From Nostoc sp. XA010 (GTDB taxonomy: Bacteria > Cyanobacteriota > Cyanobacteriia > Cyanobacteriales > Nostocaceae), in assembly GCF_020829625.1 (NCBI RefSeq), contig NZ_JAIVFX010000005.1, positions 310,001 to 374,000 on the forward strand: 64,000 nt of DNA, given 5' to 3'. This document shows, one piece after another, positions 1-8,414 of this stretch. Position 1 is the stretch's first letter, and each line of letters opens with the position of its first letter. A model generated the notes under the pieces. The model saw only the letters and a list, made by a program, of their open reading frames with translations, was not told the origin of the DNA and made no database searches. A program made the translations under genes and the position numbers.

Positions 1-122
1 AGACGTTGCATTGCAACGTCTCTACATCCAGATTCATCCCTCGATTCAGCAACACCGAAATAACTTTTAATTAAAAACTTCTAACTCCTAACTTCTAACT
101 CCTAACTTCTAACTACTAACTT
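1..122. repeat. Dispersed palindromic repeat plus heptamer short repeats
   Basis: Positions 1-25 form most of a palindrome (GACGTTGCA / TGCAACGTC arms). The palindrome and the roughly 30 bases after it recur almost unchanged at 19761-19820. Positions 75-122 are a heptamer array of the TAACTCC / TAACTTC type, seen again at 2524-2603, 3899-3938 and 46092-46203. The array ends six bases before the recJ start codon, so the recJ leader itself is repeat DNA. Confidence 0.8.
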
Positions 123-127
123 GTATT

Positions 128-2239
128 GTGCTAGAACGACCTGTATCTGAACTATCAAAACCTCACCGACGCTTACCCGATCAGCGCTGGCAAATTTATC
201 CACAAAAACCAGAATTTGCTCAAAATCTGGCAGCTTTGACAAACATTTCACCCATTGTCAGCCAGTTGTTGATTAATCGGGGTATGGAAACACCAGAACA
301 GGTACAAGCATTCTTAAATCCAGAGTCTTTAGTCTTACCTTCGCCGTTAGAAGATTTCCCAGATTTGGCGATTAGTTTGGAGTTGTTGCAAAATGCGATC
401 GCTTCTCAAACAAAAATTGCTATTTGTGGTGACTACGATGCTGATGGGATGACCAGCACTGCTCTACTTTTGCGTAGTCTCCGCACTTTAGGCGCACAAG
501 TAGATTATGCTATTCCCAGCCGGATGCATGAAGGTTACGGTATCAATAAACGCATAGTTGAAGAATTCCACAGCGAAGGTGTGGGATTAATTCTCACTGT
601 AGATAATGGCATCTCTGCGTTTGAACCAGTTGCTAGAGCTAGAGAACTTGGTCTTGCAGTGATTATCACCGATCACCACGATATCCCCCAAAAATTACCT
701 CCGGCTAACGCTATCCTCAACCCTAAACTAATAGCTGAATCCTCACCTTATCGGGGTGTTGCTGGTGTTGGTGTTGCCTACATTTTGGCAGTGTCTCTAG
801 CACAGCAGTTAGGGGAGACTAAGGGTTTGATCCAGCCGATGCTAGCACTATTTACGCTAGGAACGATCGCAGATTTAGCTCCCTTAACTGGCGTAAATCG
901 CCGTTGGGTAAAACGTGGTTTACAGCATTTACCCAAATCCAACTTAGCTGGTGTAAAGGCGTTGATTCAGGTAGGCGGTGTGCAAGCGAGGGGAGATGAG
1001 GGAGCAGGGGGAGATAGGGAAAAGCTTCCATCCCTAGTCCCCAGTCCCCAATCCCCAGTCCCCAGTCCCAAATCCCTGAAGCCTGAAGATATTGGGTTTC
1101 GCTTAGGGCCGCGAATTAATGCTATTGGCCGGATTGGTAATCCCCAGACTGTGATTGAATTGCTGACTACAGATGATATGGGGGTGGCGCTGGAACTTGC
1201 AATGCGATGTGAACAAATAAATGCCAGTCGCCAGGAGATGTGTCAGCAAATTGAACAAGAAGCGATCGCTTATGTGGAGACAGAATTTGTTGCATCTTTA
1301 CAGCAAGACCGTGTATTAATTGTTGTTCAACCCAATTGGCATCATGGCGTTATTGGGATTGTCGCCTCCCGCTTGGTAGAACGCTACGGCGTTCCCGTGT
1401 TCATCGGTACTTATGAGGATGAGGGACATATACGGGGTTCTGCACGCTCAATTCCAGAGTTTCATGTGTTTGAAGCTTTGGAATATTGTCACGATTTACT
1501 AGGGAAATTTGGCGGACACAAAGCAGCTGGTGGGTTCTCTTTACCAGCAGAGAATTTACAGGTGTTGCGATCGCGTTTGATTGAGTTTGCTAACCAGTGT
1601 CTTGAACCCCACCATCTCAAGCCTCTGCTCAAAATTGATGCCGAAGTCAACCTTAATCACATCAATCAGCAGCTTTATCAACAGCTTAATGCTCTGCACC
1701 CCTGTGGTATGGACAACCCCGATCCAGTTTTTTGGACACCTAATGTTCAAGTGGTTGAGCAAAAAATCGTCGGTAAGGGTCACATTAAACTGACAATTGC
1801 CCAAACTATTGATAATCAGGAGTATAAAATTAAAGCGATCGCTTGGCGTTGGGGAGACTATTTCCGCTTACCGACGCGAGTAGATGTCGCTTACAAACTG
1901 CGAGAAAATTACTTTAACGGTAACACTACTATTGAGTTAGAGTTAATAGGAGTCAGACTGCCAATTCAGCTTCAACAATTTTTTGCTGCGCCACCTACCC
2001 CGTCAAGCAGCACTTTTGAATACAACCAACGACAGTATACTTGTGGTTTCTATAAAAACGGTCTTGAAGCAGAATTAAGAATTAAAAACTCTGAAGGCAA
2101 AGTCTTAGCGATGCAACCAGGACATATAATTGGTTTACTAGGCACTAATCGCCAAAACGCCAAAGAAGTTGATATCTCTCAGCCACAGTATGACAGTATC
2201 ATCCAAGCTGCCCTTCAGGCGTTATCAGTTAGGAGTTAG
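128..2239 (+). CDS. recJ: Single-stranded-DNA-specific exonuclease RecJ
   Basis: RecJ degrades single-stranded DNA 5' to 3' in recombination and mismatch or base-excision repair. The DHH-family motifs are visible: DYDADG near residue 101, DNGISA near 158 and DHHDIP near 188. They are followed by the DHHA1 part (GGHKAAGGFS near residue 464) and a C-terminal OB-like domain. The only plausible start is GTG at 128, just downstream of a heptamer repeat array, so no clear ribosome binding site is seen. Residues about 285-317 (DNA about 981-1078) are low-complexity, rich in Ser and Pro, and are encoded by GGGAGCA / CCCCAGT repeats of the kind found between genes. This insert lies between conserved blocks and is probably a surface loop. 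At 703 residues it is longer than typical RecJ, partly because of this insert. Confidence 0.95.
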   Translation: MLERPVSELSKPHRRLPDQRWQIYPQKPEFAQNLAALTNISPIVSQLLINRGMETPEQVQAFLNPESLVLPSPLEDFPDLAISLELLQNAIASQTKIAICGDYDADGMTSTALLLRSLRTLGAQVDYAIPSRMHEGYGINKRIVEEFHSEGVGLILTVDNGISAFEPVARARELGLAVIITDHHDIPQKLPPANAILNPKLIAESSPYRGVAGVGVAYILAVSLAQQLGETKGLIQPMLALFTLGTIADLAPLTGVNRRWVKRGLQHLPKSNLAGVKALIQVGGVQARGDEGAGGDREKLPSLVPSPQSPVPSPKSLKPEDIGFRLGPRINAIGRIGNPQTVIELLTTDDMGVALELAMRCEQINASRQEMCQQIEQEAIAYVETEFVASLQQDRVLIVVQPNWHHGVIGIVASRLVERYGVPVFIGTYEDEGHIRGSARSIPEFHVFEALEYCHDLLGKFGGHKAAGGFSLPAENLQVLRSRLIEFANQCLEPHHLKPLLKIDAEVNLNHINQQLYQQLNALHPCGMDNPDPVFWTPNVQVVEQKIVGKGHIKLTIAQTIDNQEYKIKAIAWRWGDYFRLPTRVDVAYKLRENYFNGNTTIELELIGVRLPIQLQQFFAAPPTPSSSTFEYNQRQYTCGFYKNGLEAELRIKNSEGKVLAMQPGHIIGLLGTNRQNAKEVDISQPQYDSIIQAALQALSVRS

Positions 2240-2613
2240 AGTAGAGACGCGATTAATCACGTCTCTACAGGAGTTAGAAGTTTGGAATTCTTAATTAACT
2301 TATTGTAAATTAAAGGGTTTAAGACCCCTATATTTACATCTAGCATCAGTTTCAGTCTTTAAAAAGCAGAACGCTATGTGTACCTTGCTTCCCCATAGGG
2401 GTAAGACAGATATTACAGTGAGCTTACCGAACTGCTCAGGAACCATTGGGGTTTAAATCCCCCTCTGAAATGTCTTTGATTTAGAATTTTGAATTATTAA
2501 CACTTGTGACTGTGACACTTTGAGTGCTGATTTATGAGTTATGAGTTGAGAATAAAATTTAATTCCTCACTCCTAACTCCTCACTCCTAACTCTCAATCA
2601 GCACTCATAACTC
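2240..2613. other. Intergenic region between convergent recJ and psb30: palindrome, small hairpins, heptamer repeats
   Basis: A near-perfect palindrome of the GTAGAGACGCGATTAATC family lies at 2241-2268, directly after recJ, and may act as a terminator. At 2314-2475 there are three short hairpins with GGG/CCC arms (near 2314, 2392 and 2447) in sequence unlike the surrounding repeats. A heptamer array (CCTAACT / CCTCACT) fills 2524-2603. No open reading frame of note is seen. Confidence 0.5.
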
Positions 2614-2757
2614 TTACAGGTTGCCGTTGCGAAATGCCAGCAAAAAGATCACCATTGGCCCAGCAATCACAATTAGCGCCACGGAAAGCAATTGGAAAAT
2701 AACTTCCCAATTGATACTGGTAAAAGCGTTAAACAAATCAGATACAGCGTCAAACAT
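2614..2757 (-). CDS. psb30: Photosystem II reaction center protein Psb30 (Ycf12)
   Basis: A 47-codon gene for a single-span thylakoid protein at the periphery of photosystem II, near PsbE/PsbF and PsbJ. The product begins [20 protein letters not shown] and has one hydrophobic helix at about residues 18-42. It ends [16 protein letters not shown], which matches the highly conserved AGP-x-x-IFLLA-x-R-x-GNL ending of Psb30. The start is supported by a GGGAGGAG ribosome binding site ten or so bases upstream on the minus strand. The gene stands alone, convergent with recJ. Its small size explains why automatic callers often miss it. Confidence 0.93.
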   Translation of the reverse strand: MFDAVSDLFNAFTSINWEVIFQLLSVALIVIAGPMVIFLLAFRNGNL

Positions 2758-2898
2758 TTTTCTTTTTCTCCTCCCAATTGTCTTAAAAAATTCAATAACT
2801 TAATTACAAAACCCGCAATAGATCATATCTGGCTATGGCCTGTTAGATTTAATTTACTTAACAAAATTATAAGAAAAGACATAAAAACGTAAAATAGG

Positions 2899-3006
2899 GG
2901 CATGGGGAAGAGGCAGAGGGGCAGGGTGCGGGGGGCAGAGGGGAAAACTCTTCTCCCTTGCTTCCCCTGCTCCCCCTGCTCCCTCATCTCCCTCATCTCC
3001 CTACCC
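2899..3006. repeat. Purine/pyrimidine short-repeat spacer
   Basis: A GGGGCAGAGG-type tract is followed by its complement-like CTTCCCCTGCTCCC and CTCATCTCC tract. Similar tracts occur at 3950-4008, 10838-10918, 22444-22492, 24657-24762, 41180-41285 and 57998-58045. It ends about 12 bases before the next start codon. Confidence 0.75.
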
Positions 3007-3017
3007 CCTAATCTAAA

Positions 3018-3368
3018 ATGTCAACTTGGCAATGTGTAAAAGAATGTGGAGCCTGCTGTAATCTTGATCCAGCAGAGCGTCCAGATTTGGATGAGTATCT
3101 CTCACCACCAGAACTAGAACTCTACCTCAGCATGGTAGGCGAAGGGGGATGGTGCGTTAATTTCGACCATACCACGCGAGAATGTCGCATCTACTCAGAT
3201 CGTCCTCGTTTCTGTCGTGTGGAATCAGAAGTATTTCAAGATATGTATGGTGTTGAACCAGAAGAAGTCAACGATTTTGCTATTGACTGCTGTCGCCAGC
3301 AAATAGAAGGAGTATATGGCGATCGCAGTCTAGAAATACTACGCTTCAATCAAGCTGTTGGGCTGTGA
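3018..3368 (+). CDS. YkgJ-type cysteine cluster protein
   Basis: A 116-residue soluble protein with the hallmark ECGACCNLDP near residues 9-18 (CxxCC), followed by single cysteines at about 46, 56, 66, 91 and 92 (GWCVNF, ECRIY, RFCRV, DCCRQ). The pattern fits the YkgJ / UPF0153 zinc-or-iron chelating family (putative Fe-S binding). The molecular role of the family is not established, so none is assigned. ATG at 3018 follows a short-repeat spacer. The gene stands alone, with a 95-base gap before the next gene. Confidence 0.85.
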   Translation: MSTWQCVKECGACCNLDPAERPDLDEYLSPPELELYLSMVGEGGWCVNFDHTTRECRIYSDRPRFCRVESEVFQDMYGVEPEEVNDFAIDCCRQQIEGVYGDRSLEILRFNQAVGL

Positions 3369-3463
3369 CATTCCCACTCCTCGTTTTAGTATCTAGAATT
3401 GCAATTTATTACAACAATCTGAGAATATGATAGAAATATGAAAACAACCTTGCAACAAAACTA

Positions 3464-3898
3464 TTGCCTGTGAAACTTGATTCTGCTCCTTTGGACATTT
3501 CTGGCATATCTCAGACTGAGATAGAGCTAGAACTGAAAGACAGCAATGATCTTAACTTAACTCCTGCGATCGCCCAACCAGTTCAGCCTGTAGTTGCCGA
3601 TAGTCCTCAGAAGCAGCAATCAGCAGTAGTAATTTTTGGTACAACTTTTATAACCATTTTTCTAGCAGAAATTGGAGATAAGACTCAGCTATCAACCCTA
3701 TTAATGAGTGCAGAATCTCATTCGCCGTGGGTGGTATTTATCGGATCTGCGGCTGCGCTGATAACCACCAGCTTATTAGGCGTGCTTTTAGGTAGTTGGA
3801 TAGCCACCAGACTCAGCCCAAAAACTATAGAAAAATCAGCAGGCGTGATGTTGTTAGTGATTTCTCTAATGCTGTTTTGGGATGTATTCAAAGGTTAG
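3464..3898 (+). CDS. Gdt1/TMEM165 (UPF0016) half-transporter, first copy
   Basis: Gdt1-family proteins move Mn2+ and Ca2+; the Synechocystis member Mnx exports manganese. Full-size members have two copies of the motif E-x-G-D-K-[ST]. This 144-residue protein has one, FLAEIGDKTQLST near residues 66-78, and about three membrane helices (54-72, 88-113, 122-141). It carries a 50-residue polar N-terminal tail. The gene has no ATG; the start is TTG 3464 or GTG 3470. The next gene is a second single-motif copy, so the pair probably forms the six-helix transporter as a heterodimer (inference). Confidence 0.88.
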   Translation: MPVKLDSAPLDISGISQTEIELELKDSNDLNLTPAIAQPVQPVVADSPQKQQSAVVIFGTTFITIFLAEIGDKTQLSTLLMSAESHSPWVVFIGSAAALITTSLLGVLLGSWIATRLSPKTIEKSAGVMLLVISLMLFWDVFKG

Positions 3899-4012
3899 TT
3901 ACAAGTTAGGAGTTAGGAGTTAGGAGTTAGAAGTTAGTAGTTATTCTCCTTCATCTCTCCCTGCTTCTCCTGCCTCCCCTGCTTTCCCCCTTCCCCCTTC
4001 CCCCTTAATAAT

Positions 4013-4315
4013 ATGGATTGGCATCTTTTAGGACTAAGCTTTATTACAGTTTTTTTATCAGAATTGGGTGACAAAAGTCAGCTAGCGGCGATCGCACTTT
4101 CAGGGCGTTGTAATTCTCCGCGTGCAGTATTTTTTGGTGCAGCAGGCGCATTGCTGTTGACAAGTCTGTTGGGAGCATTAGCAGGGGGTGCAGTAGCAGA
4201 ATTATTACCTACGCGCTTGTTAAAAGCGATCGCGGCTGTCGGATTTGCCATCCTCGCTGTACGTCTGCTGTTATTTAACAATCAACCATCGGCAGATTCT
4301 CAACAAACACCTTAA
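4013..4315 (+). CDS. Gdt1/TMEM165 (UPF0016) half-transporter, second copy
   Basis: A 100-residue protein with one signature motif, FLSELGDKSQLAAIALSG (about residues 13-30), and three predicted membrane helices. It starts directly with the first helix, without the tail of the upstream copy. It lies 114 bases downstream of the first half-gene on the same strand, separated by a short-repeat spacer. The two motifs differ in the K-S versus K-T ending, as seen between the two halves of full-length members. The likely role is one half of a Mn2+/Ca2+ exporter in the plasma or thylakoid membrane (inference from the family). Confidence 0.88.
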   Translation: MDWHLLGLSFITVFLSELGDKSQLAAIALSGRCNSPRAVFFGAAGALLLTSLLGALAGGAVAELLPTRLLKAIAAVGFAILAVRLLLFNNQPSADSQQTP

Positions 4316-4567
4316 AGAAGAATTCAGAATCCAGGAATCAGAATTATTCTTCGTGGGGGATTGGAACCTGCCAAGGTTTGAAACAAATATTATATTATGT
4401 CCCCCAAATTACCCATAATAAAAGAACCCCTCCCTGCCGACGGGGAGGGGAGACAAAGCACAGCTTTGGCGGGGTGGGGTTCTCCGGGTTTAATAAGCAA
4501 GCAAGCGGACATAATATCACCCAGTCGGACTCGAATTCATAGTGAATTCTGGCTCCTGAATTCTTCT
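4316..4567. other. Intergenic spacer with a G/C-rich repeat between convergent genes
   Basis: Holds a repeat-like stretch at about 4424-4500 (CCCCTCCCTGCCGACGGGGAGG hairpin, then GGCGGGGTGGGGTTCTCC). The hairpin arms CCCCTCC / GGAGGGG could end transcription from either side. No gene is seen. Confidence 0.45.
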
Positions 4568-5494
4568 TTACAAAACTTCCCAACCAGTTCCTTTGTAGCC
4601 GTATTGAAAAATTTCTGGATGCAAAATTTCTGCCAAAATTTCTAGAGAATCTACCAGTCGTGGCCCTGGACGATTGAAATAAGAATTGCCATCAGTGATA
4701 TATACCCTGCCAGCCTTAGTAGCGTGCAATTTTTCCCAGTCTGAATGTTGAGTTAATAAATTGGCTTCTTGGCGAGTGCGATTTAAATCAAAGCCACAAG
4801 GCATAAAAACAATTACATCAGGATCGGTTGTTAATAGTGTTTCCCACGGCAAAATCGGAGAAGGCTGACCTGTAGCGCAAAATAGAGACTGTCCTCCTGC
4901 TGAGTTAACTAATTCTGGAATCCAATTGGCGGCTACCATCAAAGGATCAGTCCATTCAATACAGGCGACAGTAGGCTGTTCATTTAACGAAAGTCCCTGG
5001 ATTTTTTGCTGACAAATTTTGACGCGAGCTTCTAAATTTTCTATGACTTTTACAGAGTCTACGCCAAAGGTGTTACCGACTCGCTCAATGTCAGCCCAAA
5101 TATCCTGGAGAAGATTGGGTTGTAAAGAAATAATCTGCGGTTTACTGTCAATGAGTGTAGCAACTGCCTTTTCAACATCGTGTAAGCTAACAGCACAAAC
5201 ATCACACTGGTCTTGAGTGAGAATGTGGGTAGGCTGCAATTTCTCTAAAACATCTGTTTTGATTTGGTAAATACTCAGAGCAGATTGCAATAAATTACTC
5301 ACTTGATCGTGAATTTGGCCGCTGGAGGCATTTGAATTTAAGCGTGCTTCGGTACAAATGGGGCGATCGAGGATTTCTGGAGGGTAATCGCATTCGTGCG
5401 ATCGCCCCACAATAGCATCAACCAAGCCTAGTGTCGCTAATATCTCTGTTCCACCGGGAATCAGGGAAACAATTCTCACATTACTATCCGTCAT
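4568..5494 (-). CDS. Cobalamin-binding protein, BtuF-like periplasmic-binding fold
   Basis: About 308 residues with the TroA/BtuF fold: RIVSLIPGGTEILATLGL at the N-terminus, GRSHECDYP, then TQDQCDVCAV near residue 110, and a second lobe with DPDVIVFMPCGF. It matches stand-alone cobalamin-binding proteins that lack a secretion signal, so it may work in the cytoplasm rather than feed an ABC importer. No permease is adjacent. The reading frame is open to 5557, but ATG 5494 is preceded by a strong GGAGGTGGAG site and begins just before the conserved block. No cobalamin riboswitch is visible upstream. Confidence 0.8.
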   Translation of the reverse strand: MTDSNVRIVSLIPGGTEILATLGLVDAIVGRSHECDYPPEILDRPICTEARLNSNASSGQIHDQVSNLLQSALSIYQIKTDVLEKLQPTHILTQDQCDVCAVSLHDVEKAVATLIDSKPQIISLQPNLLQDIWADIERVGNTFGVDSVKVIENLEARVKICQQKIQGLSLNEQPTVACIEWTDPLMVAANWIPELVNSAGGQSLFCATGQPSPILPWETLLTTDPDVIVFMPCGFDLNRTRQEANLLTQHSDWEKLHATKAGRVYITDGNSYFNRPGPRLVDSLEILAEILHPEIFQYGYKGTGWEVL

Positions 5495-6070
5495 TCGCTC
5501 CACCTCCACAAAACCTGCCATTACTTCAATTTTCGCAAAATTTGAATCATTAGGCATCTTTCTCTAGGAGAATTAAGCGTGTTTTGGTAGTTAACACTCA
5601 GCAATAAATTAAACTCAGTGTTCAGTATTCGGAAGAGTCTTTCGTAGCCCTCAGTCTCTAGACCCAAATTCAAAATAATATACTACTGATACTACTTGAT
5701 ATAGAACTAATATTTGATTTCTGAAAAAGCTCGGTACAGATCGAAAAGCCTAATTCCCTATTCCCTATTCCCCACTCCCCGCCCAAGTAGATAATTTCAA
5801 AAATAAAATACGATTCCTATAGTAGAATTACTTGATAGTAAAATTCTTGGAAATGCTAATTATCCCCTGGCAAAAATCACTGGCATGAAGTAATAGAAGC
5901 GATGAGCAAAATTTGGTTTAAAACTTGTTATCTAAAACCATAAATTTTAATTAGAAAATATATATATTCCGGTTATGAAAAGCCAGATCAAGTAGTTGTA
6001 GTTATACAAAGACAGTTCTACTTTTTCCATAAAACTGCAAGGCAAAATTGTTTCTTCTTGAGGTTAACTA
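5495..6070. other. Divergent intergenic region without a recognised gene
   Basis: AT-rich sequence between the BtuF-like gene and the histidine kinase. It holds a short TTCCCTA / TTCCCCA repeat at about 5755-5778 and otherwise no repeat, RNA gene or coding potential that I can see. It must carry the promoters of both flanking genes. Confidence 0.5.
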
Positions 6071-8314
6071 ATGCAGGTGGTGTCAGCTAGAGATATTACA
6101 GAGCGCAACCAGTCCCAAAAGGCTTTGCAAATCAAAGAAAATCATCGGCGAAAACAAAGCCAAACGCTGGTGCAGCTAGCAAGAAGCAAGACATTTCAGC
6201 AAGGTGATCTCAATGCAGCCTTAAAGGAAATCACAGAGGCTGCTGCTCGGACGCTTTTAGTAAAGCGGGTTGGTGTATGGTTATATAATCAAGAACATTC
6301 AAAAATTGAATGCATCGATTTATATGATGTAAGCACCAAGGAGCATAGCTTTGGTAACTCGCTTTCAGAAAAAAATTATCCAGCTTATTTCCAGGCTTTA
6401 GAAGAAGAACGTACCATTGCCGCAGATGATGCCATAAACGATAAAAGAACCCAAGAATTATCCGAGTCCTATTTTTCAGTTTGGGGCATTGCATCCCTAC
6501 TGAATGCACCGATTTGGCTAGAGGGCCGTTTGATAGGCGTAGTCTGTCACGAACACATAGGCGAAAAACGCCAATGGACTTTGGAGGAAGAGACTTTTGC
6601 CGGCTCCATTGCAGATTTCGTGACGCTGGCTATAGAAGCCAAGGAGCGAAACTTCGTACAAGAAGCATTGCGACAGAGTGAGGTGCAATTTCGGGCGATT
6701 TTTGAGCGTTGTTCTATCGGCATTGGACTTATAGATATCAAAGGGCAGATAGTCGATACTAATATGGCACTGTGCGAGATTTTAGGATATAGCCGAGAAG
6801 AGTTATACGGCAAGCACTTTACAGATTACATTTGCACACAAAGGGGGGATTTAAAACTTTACAAACAACTGATATCAGGAATTCACACAGACTTAAAGAA
6901 AACTTCGAGAGTAGGCTTCCAACCTTCCAAACATCATGAACAGTTTGTCGAAAGACATCGGATTGAGATGGAGAGACGTTGCCTGCATCAAAATGGTAGC
7001 TTAGTTTGGACTCATATCTCTGTTTCTGTTATACCAGCCAGCAATGGTGAACCTGAGTTTTTTCTAGCGATGATTGAGGATATTACTGAACGTAAGGAAA
7101 CAGAATTGAAACTTCGTGCCTCTCAAGAAGCAGCAGAAGCTGCTAGTCGGGCAAAAAGTGAATTTTTAGCAACCATGAGTCATGAGTTGCGGACACCTCT
7201 CAATGCAATTATGGGTTTATCGCAGTTGTTGCAACAAGAAATAGTTGGCTCTCTCAATGAAAAGCAGAACGAATATGTAAGTTGTATATACAGTAGTGGT
7301 GAACATCTGCTGGCACTGATTAACGATATTCTTGATTTATCTAAAGTAGAAGCAAACAAAGAGGAACTATTACTCTCACCTTTGCCAGTGTCAGATTTAT
7401 GTAATTATGCTATATGGACAGTGCGCGATCGCGCCTTAGAAAAGGGATTGCAACTCACCTGTAAAATTGACGTAGAAGAGGATATTTGTATTGGTGATGA
7501 GCGGCGTATTAAACAAATGCTACTCAACCTGCTCACCAATGCGATTAAATTCACTCCAGCCGGTCAGGTATCGCTAGTAGTGAAAAATGTATCGCAAGGA
7601 ATAACATTTACAGTTTCAGATACTGGAATTGGTATAGACTCAAATCAATTTAAATTTATATTTGAACCATTTAAACAGCTTGATAGTCGGTTAAATAGGC
7701 AGTATGAAGGTACTGGTTTAGGTTTAGCGTTAACACGTAAATTAGCGCATTTGCATGGTGGAGATGTGAGTGTTAAATCGATTTTGGGAAAAGGTAGTCA
7801 GTTCACTCTATTTCTACCAAATCCAGTGGAGATGCAAACACGACAAGATAAAGGAGAACAGGAAGATACAAGAGCAAAATCTTTCCCTGCTAACCCCCAA
7901 AATCAAATCATTTTACTTGTGGAAGAAGAAGAAAATTCTGCCAGAGTTTTGCAAGATTATCTCCAGACAATTGGCTATCAAGTTAAGTGGATAGACAGCG
8001 TAAATAACTTTTTACAAGAAGTGCGAAACCTCCAGCCAAATCTAATTTTGTTGGATGTCCAGTTAGTAGGTAATGCTAATGGCTGGGAGCTAAATGTTCT
8101 CAAACAAGAGCCTTATTTCTCAGATTTGCAGGTAGTGATGATGGGCTTTAATGAACCTCCTGAAGAAAAGCTTTCTATTCTGCAAGCTGGTGCTAACGAC
8201 TATCTTATCAAGCCAATTCGAGTAGTTCAATTAGAGTCAATATTGGCACGATATTTGAATTCTAGCGATTTTCAGATTAAAAAACACCAATTTAGACCGG
8301 AGCGATCGCAGTAA
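6071..8314 (+). CDS. Hybrid sensor histidine kinase (GAF-PAS-HisKA-HATPase-REC)
   Basis: A 747-residue cytoplasmic kinase. Order: GAF (about 45-190), PAS/PAC (about 207-347), HisKA with the phospho-acceptor in SHELRTPLNAIMG (His371), HATPase with N box NLLTNAIKFT, DTGIGID, FEPF and GTGLGL, and a C-terminal receiver (about 617-733) with LLDVQL (Asp662) and LIKP. The first residues, VSARDITERNQSQKAL, look like the last strand of a PAC domain, so a further PAS domain seems to be missing. An in-frame TAA lies one codon before the ATG. In the receiver, the usual Thr/Ser after strand 4 is replaced (VVMMGFNE). No partner regulator is adjacent. The signal is unknown. Confidence 0.9.
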   Translation: MQVVSARDITERNQSQKALQIKENHRRKQSQTLVQLARSKTFQQGDLNAALKEITEAAARTLLVKRVGVWLYNQEHSKIECIDLYDVSTKEHSFGNSLSEKNYPAYFQALEEERTIAADDAINDKRTQELSESYFSVWGIASLLNAPIWLEGRLIGVVCHEHIGEKRQWTLEEETFAGSIADFVTLAIEAKERNFVQEALRQSEVQFRAIFERCSIGIGLIDIKGQIVDTNMALCEILGYSREELYGKHFTDYICTQRGDLKLYKQLISGIHTDLKKTSRVGFQPSKHHEQFVERHRIEMERRCLHQNGSLVWTHISVSVIPASNGEPEFFLAMIEDITERKETELKLRASQEAAEAASRAKSEFLATMSHELRTPLNAIMGLSQLLQQEIVGSLNEKQNEYVSCIYSSGEHLLALINDILDLSKVEANKEELLLSPLPVSDLCNYAIWTVRDRALEKGLQLTCKIDVEEDICIGDERRIKQMLLNLLTNAIKFTPAGQVSLVVKNVSQGITFTVSDTGIGIDSNQFKFIFEPFKQLDSRLNRQYEGTGLGLALTRKLAHLHGGDVSVKSILGKGSQFTLFLPNPVEMQTRQDKGEQEDTRAKSFPANPQNQIILLVEEEENSARVLQDYLQTIGYQVKWIDSVNNFLQEVRNLQPNLILLDVQLVGNANGWELNVLKQEPYFSDLQVVMMGFNEPPEEKLSILQAGANDYLIKPIRVVQLESILARYLNSSDFQIKKHQFRPERSQ

Positions 8315-8414
8315 AAAATCACCGCCTAATAGATAATAGGTGCGTTATGCTCTCGCTTTAACACACCCTACTAGATAATTTATTTATTTTTTGGAAGTCC
8401 CTAAGATCTAAAAA

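Noticed and set aside
2692..2892. Plus-strand frames opposite psb30
   Set aside because: They are shadows of the conserved psb30 gene and its leader.
5495..5700. A cobalamin riboswitch before the cobalamin-binding protein gene
   Set aside because: No B12-box-like segment or long folded leader could be recognised in this stretch.
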